This document shows, piece by piece, positions 59,654-64,000 of a DNA stretch of 64,000 nucleotides (position 1 is its first letter; every line of letters begins with the position of its first letter). Location: the NCBI GenBank assembly GCA_000471925.1, contig CP006668.1:868001-932000 (forward strand). The letters run 5' to 3'. The DNA comes from Ralstonia pickettii DTP0602. Its GTDB lineage: Bacteria; Pseudomonadota; Gammaproteobacteria; Burkholderiales; Burkholderiaceae. Made by a program: the position numbers and the translations under genes. The notes under the pieces were generated by a model. It was not told the origin of the DNA. It saw nothing but the letters and a program-made list of their open reading frames with translations, and did no database searches.

Positions 59654-61117
59654 ATGACTGAACGCAATGCATACGCGCCGGCCTGGCCCGGCGACAACAC
59701 CCCGGCGCTGCAGCCGGACCTGTTCGCGCAACCGCGCATCCTGCTGCCGGAATGGACGCTGCTGCGCCAGGGCGCGGTACGCGGGCACGCGGTGGTGGTG
59801 GAGGGCGGCTGCTTCACGGCCGTGGGCAAGGCTGACGAAATCACGGCGCGCTTCCCGGAGCTGGAAACCTTGCCGCTGCCGCGCATGCTGCTGATGCCCG
59901 GCATGATCGACACGCACCACCACCTGACCCAGTCGTTCGGCAAGTCGCTGGTGTTCGGCGAGCCGTCCGAGATCTTCCGGCGCGTATGGGTGCCGCTGGA
60001 GGGCAGCCTGAAGGCGGAGCACCTGTACCTGTCGTCCAAGCTGGCGGCGCTGGAGGCGCTGCGCGGCGGCTTTACCACCGTGGTCGATGCCGGCACGCGC
60101 AGCGACGCGGGGCTGGACGCCGTGGCCCGCGCGGTCACCGATGCCGGCGTGCGCTGCGTGCTGGGCCTGATCTGCAACGACAAGCCCGGCGCCGAGACGC
60201 TTGACGCCGCGCCGATCCTGCGCCGCGCTGCCGCGCACGTGGACAAGTACGCGAGCGATCCGCTGGTGGCGCCGTCGCTGGCGATCTCGATCCCGGAGGT
60301 CGCTTCCGACGCGATGCTGCACCACGTCTACCAGCTCTGCGCGGAGTCCGGCCGCATCTTCCAGACGCACGCCAACGAGCATCTGGTGGCGGTGGAGCGC
60401 TCGCTCAACGCCTGCGGCCGGCGCCCGATCGAACACCTGGCGGCGGTGGGCGCGCTTGGCCCCGCGGCGCTGCTGGCCCATGCCACGCTGGTGACGCCGC
60501 ATGAAATCCGGCTGCTCGCCGATAGCGGCGCGGCAGTGGCCTACAACCCCGTCGCCAGCGCCTGGAAGGGCAATGCCGTGGCGCCGGCGGAAACCATGGC
60601 CACCTTTGGCGTGCGCCTTGGCCTGGGCACCGACGGCACCCGCAGCGACGGCTTCCGCCTGCTCGACTATGCCGAGGCCGCGCAGCGCTTCGCTTTCGGC
60701 ATCGGCGTGGGCGATTCGTCGTGCGGCGCGGGCTGGCGCTGGGTCGACATGGCCACGCATGACGCGGCCGATGTCGCGGGCCTGGGTGCGCTGACCGGCG
60801 AGATCGCTACAGGCAAGCGCGCTGACTTCTTGCTGGTCGACCTGGACGTGCCGGAACTGGCGCCATCCTGGGACCTGACCTGGGAACTGGTGCGGCTGGC
60901 CAACCGCGACCAGATCCGCGCAGTCTTTGTCGATGGCAGCCTGCGCCTGTGGCAGGGCTGGCCCACCGACTGGGATGCCCGCGCGCTGATGCGGGCCATC
61001 CATGCGATGGCCGAGGACACCGTCGCCAACGCGCCGATCCGCAAGCTGCATGAAGCCGCCGACATCCACCGCGCGCGCCATGCGACCAGCGCTGCGCCCA
61101 CCAACACGGAAGCCTGA
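59654..61117 (+). CDS. Amidohydrolase (8-oxoguanine deaminase/AtzB-like)
   Basis: 487 residues of the COG0402 deaminase branch. Metal site MIDTHHHLTQS, then histidines in QTHANEHL and LLAHATLV and the aspartate in GLGTDGTRSDGF. In this family members deaminate 8-oxoguanine, guanine, cytosine or triazines. Next to a nucleobase permease, a purine-type substrate is most likely. It starts 19 bases after the permease stop. Confidence 0.83.
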   Translation: MTERNAYAPAWPGDNTPALQPDLFAQPRILLPEWTLLRQGAVRGHAVVVEGGCFTAVGKADEITARFPELETLPLPRMLLMPGMIDTHHHLTQSFGKSLVFGEPSEIFRRVWVPLEGSLKAEHLYLSSKLAALEALRGGFTTVVDAGTRSDAGLDAVARAVTDAGVRCVLGLICNDKPGAETLDAAPILRRAAAHVDKYASDPLVAPSLAISIPEVASDAMLHHVYQLCAESGRIFQTHANEHLVAVERSLNACGRRPIEHLAAVGALGPAALLAHATLVTPHEIRLLADSGAAVAYNPVASAWKGNAVAPAETMATFGVRLGLGTDGTRSDGFRLLDYAEAAQRFAFGIGVGDSSCGAGWRWVDMATHDAADVAGLGALTGEIATGKRADFLLVDLDVPELAPSWDLTWELVRLANRDQIRAVFVDGSLRLWQGWPTDWDARALMRAIHAMAEDTVANAPIRKLHEAADIHRARHATSAAPTNTEA

Positions 61118-61119
61118 CG

Positions 61120-61827
61120 ATGGACATGACGTGGTTCAGTGTCGGCGTGGCGGTCTTCACCGGCGCGCTGATCCAGGGCGCGACCGGCATGGGCTTCGCG
61201 CTGATCGTGGTGCCGGTGCTGGCGCTGGCCGCGCCGGCGATGCTGCCGGGCGCCTTGCTGCTGGCAATGCTGCCGCTGAACGCCTACGTGGCCTGGCGCG
61301 AGCGCCACGCCATCGACTTGCGCGGTGCGGGCTGGATCAGCGCCGGACGGCTGGCCGGCACCTTCGGCGGGCTGTGGGTGCTGGTGGCGATGCCGATGGC
61401 GTGGCTCAACGCGCTGGTGGGCGGCAGCACCATTGCGGCCGCGCTGGCGTCGCTGCTGGCGCCGGCCTTTACGCCGGGGCGGCTGACGTTCGCCTCGACC
61501 GGACTCATCACCGGCGTCACCGAGACCGCCACCGGCGTGGGCGGGCCGCCGCTGGCGCTGGCCTACCAGCACGCGCCCGTGGCCACGCTGCGCGCGACCG
61601 TGGCGCTGTGCTTCCTGGTGGGTGAGGTCATCTCGCTGGTGGTGCTGGCGCTAAGTGGCAAGCTCGGCATGGAGCAGGTGCTCTATGCCGTCGGCCTGCT
61701 GCCGGTGCTGGGCGTGGGCATGGTGGCCAGCCACCTGGTGCACCGGCGCATCAACCAGCGCATGCTGCGCATCGGCGTGCTGGTGTTCGCGCTGGTGTCG
61801 GGTGCGGTGGTGCTGCTGCGCGGCTAA
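61120..61827 (+). CDS. TauE/SafE-family membrane transporter
   Basis: 235 residues, about eight helices. The repeated motif GALIQGATGMGFALIVVPVLAL and GLITGVTETATGVGGPPLALAYQ is the TauE/SafE signature. Members export sulfite, sulfoacetate or other small anions. It is two bases after the amidohydrolase stop, so it belongs to this operon and may export its product. Its stop overlaps that of the convergent LacI gene by four bases. Confidence 0.87.
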   Translation: MDMTWFSVGVAVFTGALIQGATGMGFALIVVPVLALAAPAMLPGALLLAMLPLNAYVAWRERHAIDLRGAGWISAGRLAGTFGGLWVLVAMPMAWLNALVGGSTIAAALASLLAPAFTPGRLTFASTGLITGVTETATGVGGPPLALAYQHAPVATLRATVALCFLVGEVISLVVLALSGKLGMEQVLYAVGLLPVLGVGMVASHLVHRRINQRMLRIGVLVFALVSGAVVLLRG

Positions 61828-62861
61828 GCGCTGGGCGTGGACGAGGCCCGCACCACCAGCTCTGGGGCGGGCCCTGCGATCACCGTGCGGCTGCGGTCGC
61901 CGGAAAGATGGGCGAACAGCAACTCGACCGCCAGCGACGCCACACGCTCCAGATGCAGGTTGACCGCGGTGATCGGCGGCTGTGCGCCGCGGGCGCGGAT
62001 GCCGTCGTAGCGCGTCACCAGCAGCACGTCGTCGGGCACGCACTTGCCCAGGCCTTGCAGGTAGGTCATCGCGCCCACGGCAAACGCATCCACCGGCGCG
62101 CACAGTGCATCCAGCTGCGGCATTAGTGCCAGCAATTGCGCGCAGGCATCGGCACCGGCGGCCTCGCCGCGCTCCTCGGGCGCCTTGACGATATGGCAGG
62201 GCAGCCCGGCCGCCTGCGTGAACTCGCGATAGGCGCGCTCGGTTTCCACGTACGACTGGCGCGGTGCAGCGCCTATCATCAGGCCGATATGCCGGCGGCC
62301 GTGGCCATGCAGGTGCTCCAGCAGCAGGCGGGCGGTCTCGGCCGATTGCAGGTCGACGCAGGGCACCGGCGCATCGGTCAGCGGCTCGCGCCCGATCGAC
62401 ACGATGCTGACACCGCGTTCGCGCAGCCGTGCGATATGCGGGTCGCCGGCGATTGGCTCGATCACGATGGCGCCGTCGATATCGAGCGTATCCAGCAATC
62501 CGCCCGCGCCCTCCAGCGGCGGCACAAGCACCACGCCCAGCCCACGGCCCATCGCCGCTTCCGCCGCGATCGCCGCCACTTCCATCATGAACCCCAGCCG
62601 CGAGGTGCCACCCGCCACCGCGAACGGCATCGACGACAGCAGCGCGATGCAGTTGGCGCGGCCCGACTGCAGCCGCTGTGCGCGCACGCTGGGGCGGTAG
62701 CCCAACTCCGCTGCAATGCGCTTGACCCGCGCGCGCGTGGCCGGGTCCAGCACGCCGCGGTCGTTCAGCGCGTGCGAGACCGTGGTCAGCGACACGCCGG
62801 CGGCGCGGGCGACGTCATGGATGGTGAGGCGGCGGGGGCGGTCTGGCTTGGAGTCGGGCAT
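61824..62861 (-). CDS. LacI-family transcriptional regulator
   Basis: 345 residues. HTH and hinge: TIHDVARAAGVSLTTVSHALNDRGVLDPATRARVKRIAAELGYRPSVRAQRLQSG. Effector domain of the LacI/PurR type ending ITAVNLHLERVASLAVELLFAHLSG. It is convergent with the permease operon and is the most likely ligand sensor for it. Confidence 0.88.
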   Translation of the reverse strand: MPDSKPDRPRRLTIHDVARAAGVSLTTVSHALNDRGVLDPATRARVKRIAAELGYRPSVRAQRLQSGRANCIALLSSMPFAVAGGTSRLGFMMEVAAIAAEAAMGRGLGVVLVPPLEGAGGLLDTLDIDGAIVIEPIAGDPHIARLRERGVSIVSIGREPLTDAPVPCVDLQSAETARLLLEHLHGHGRRHIGLMIGAAPRQSYVETERAYREFTQAAGLPCHIVKAPEERGEAAGADACAQLLALMPQLDALCAPVDAFAVGAMTYLQGLGKCVPDDVLLVTRYDGIRARGAQPPITAVNLHLERVASLAVELLFAHLSGDRSRTVIAGPAPELVVRASSTPSA

Positions 62862-63222
62862 GCCGGGTTTGAGCTAGGGGTCAGGGCGGAGGATACAACA
62901 GCGGCTGCGCGCTGGTCAGCGTCGCGCGCCGTTGCCGGCGGGCGCTGACGACAGTTCTTTCCAGTGCTCCCGCGTAAAGGCGTAGAACGTTTCCAGTGCG
63001 GGCGACAGCGAGCGCGCGGCCATGCGCGCGATGCCATAGCGGCCGCAGCGGCGCAGATCGGGCTGCTCGATCCGGCGCCCGCTTGTCGGCGAGATGGTGC
63101 GGCCGCTGCCGCACGGCGAAGCTGGCGAATCCGCGCTGGTCTTCATCGGCGCCTTCGATGCCGCGGGAGCCGATTCCATTCGCGCCTGCATGGCAGTCTG
63201 CACTGGCCCGAAGCGGCAGGCG
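62862..63222. other. Intergenic region with a possible LysR C-terminal relic
   Basis: 361 bases. A minus-strand frame between 62916 and about 63070 resembles the end of a LysR regulator; otherwise nothing is recognised. It should also hold the LacI gene promoter at its left end. Confidence 0.45.
62916..63070 (-). pseudogene. Possible C-terminal relic of a LysR regulator
   Basis: The frame ends IARMAARSLSPALETFYAFTREHWKELSSA, a pattern seen near the end of LysR effector domains (LSPALxxF...). No HTH or effector start is present upstream and the region is bounded by unrelated genes. Weak evidence from one short stretch. Confidence 0.3.
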
Positions 63223-64000
63223 TCAGGTATGGAACTCGCCAGTGGGGGCATCCGAGGAAGGTGGCCGCTCCCAGCCGCTGCGCTCGAACTCCGCGATCAC
63301 CTGCGCGCCCAGCAACAGCAGCGTCGCCGCGATCTCCAGGCTCAGCAGCACCACGATCGCGGTGGTCAGCGAGCCATAGACCCGCCCCACCTGGGACAGC
63401 GTGGTGAAGTACCACACCAGCACATGGCGCGAGATCTCCCACAGCACCGCGGCCAGCACCGCGCCGCACAGCGCATGCCACAGCGACAGCCGGCCCACCG
63501 GCATCACCATGTAGATCGACGTCAGCATCAGGACCTCGCCCAGGAAGCCAAGCAGGTAGAGCAGGGTGGTCGAAAGCCGGTCGAGCGACCAGTCATGGCC
63601 CATCACTTCCACATGCCGTTCGCCAATGGCGATCAGTCCACCCGATACCAGCGTCACCAGCAGCAGCCCCACGCTCAGCACCGCGATATAGCAGTAGGGC
63701 AGCACCGCCGAGACCAGGAAATGCCGGCGTCGGATCGCCACGCGATGGACGAAGATCACCGACATGGCGTTCTCCAGCACCGTGAACGCCAGGGAGCTGA
63801 AGAACAGCATCGTGCCGAGCAGCACCCAGCCCACCGTGGCGCGGTTGCGCAGGAACGCCGCAAGTTCAGGCACCAGCGCCTTGGACTGACCCGGCACTAC
63901 CCACTCCAGGTAGCGCGCCAGCGTCGACAGCAGCAGTCGAGGGTCGATCACATGCGACAGCGCGATCACCATCAAGATCAGCAAGGGCACGATCGACAGC
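63223..64000 (-). CDS. YihY/BrkB-family membrane protein (C-terminal part, runs off the right edge)
   Basis: At least 259 residues with five or more membrane helices. YLEWVVPGQSKALVPELAAFLRNRATVGWVLLGTMLFFSSLAFTVLENAMSVIF and VGRVYGSLTTAIVVLLSLEIAATLLLLGAQVIAEFER are typical of the family once annotated as 'ribonuclease BN', now regarded as membrane proteins of unknown transport role. The start lies outside the window; the stop is at 63223. Confidence 0.88.
   Translation of the reverse strand, partial: LSIVPLLILMVIALSHVIDPRLLLSTLARYLEWVVPGQSKALVPELAAFLRNRATVGWVLLGTMLFFSSLAFTVLENAMSVIFVHRVAIRRRHFLVSAVLPYCYIAVLSVGLLLVTLVSGGLIAIGERHVEVMGHDWSLDRLSTTLLYLLGFLGEVLMLTSIYMVMPVGRLSLWHALCGAVLAAVLWEISRHVLVWYFTTLSQVGRVYGSLTTAIVVLLSLEIAATLLLLGAQVIAEFERSGWERPPSSDAPTGEFHT

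Noticed and set aside
58090..60246. A 718-codon minus-strand open frame over the permease and amidohydrolase
   Set aside because: Antisense shadow of two well-supported genes.
1..64000. CRISPR array, tRNA, rRNA or prophage genes
   Set aside because: No regularly spaced direct repeats, cloverleaf-like sequences, rRNA-like stretches or phage structural/integrase genes were seen.

Overview
The window reads as a high-GC beta-proteobacterial replicon of the Burkholderiaceae, most like Cupriavidus/Ralstonia. This is inferred from strong G/C third-position bias, many Bug-type (tripartite tricarboxylate transporter) receptors, many LysR/GntR/LacI-controlled catabolic islands, periplasmic nitrate reductase genes, and sulfite dehydrogenase genes. 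No ribosomal, tRNA, replication or core cell-division genes were seen, which fits a second chromosome or megaplasmid. No search was run, so the genus is an inference.

Layout. 1-1.5 kb: the start of a napEDA operon (napA runs off the left edge). 1.5-9.7 kb: a large MalT-like LuxR regulator divergent from a Bug receptor, a SerA-type dehydrogenase, small envelope proteins and a PAS-GGDEF protein. 9.7-19.1 kb: a seven-gene minus-strand catabolic operon (binding protein, APH-type kinase, acyl-CoA dehydrogenase, SDR, CoA transferase, acyl-CoA synthetase, Fe-alcohol dehydrogenase) facing a FadR-type GntR gene across a promoter region with two operator-like palindromes. 19.1-26.3 kb: LysR, cupin, MFS and hydrolase genes, an intact IS630-family element, and a LysR gene divergent from an NTF2-like/DUF2798 pair. 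26.3-28.1 kb: a decayed region with a frameshifted outer-membrane porin, fused gene fragments and a LysR relic.

28.3-38.7 kb: an island of MFS, SnoaL-like, SDR, VOC, LacI, quinone-oxidoreductase, Bug and cupin genes. Four promoter regions share one LacI-type operator, and the Bug, cupin and SnoaL genes each occur twice. This is the best candidate for an undescribed catabolic system. 38.9-43.0 kb: Bug receptor and 2-hydroxyacid dehydrogenase divergent from an HpcH/HpaI aldolase and a GarR-type reductase. 43.0-45.4 kb: ferritin-like diiron protein and a MocR regulator. 45.4-53.3 kb: a complete 3-hydroxybenzoate/gentisate operon (LysR; transporter, 6-hydroxylase, fumarylpyruvate hydrolase, maleylpyruvate isomerase, gentisate dioxygenase, class I fumarase) ended by a strong hairpin. 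53.3-58.0 kb: Rrf2 regulator, universal stress protein, ArsR/AHSA1 pair, sulfite dehydrogenase SorA with a di-heme cytochrome. 58.3-62.9 kb: nucleobase permease, amidohydrolase, TauE/SafE exporter and LacI regulator, probably purine-like ring catabolism. 63.2-64 kb: a partial YihY/BrkB membrane protein.

The common theme is small self-contained catabolic modules, each with its own regulator and an uptake protein. Four Bug receptors and one LivK-like binding protein are present without any membrane transport partner in the window.
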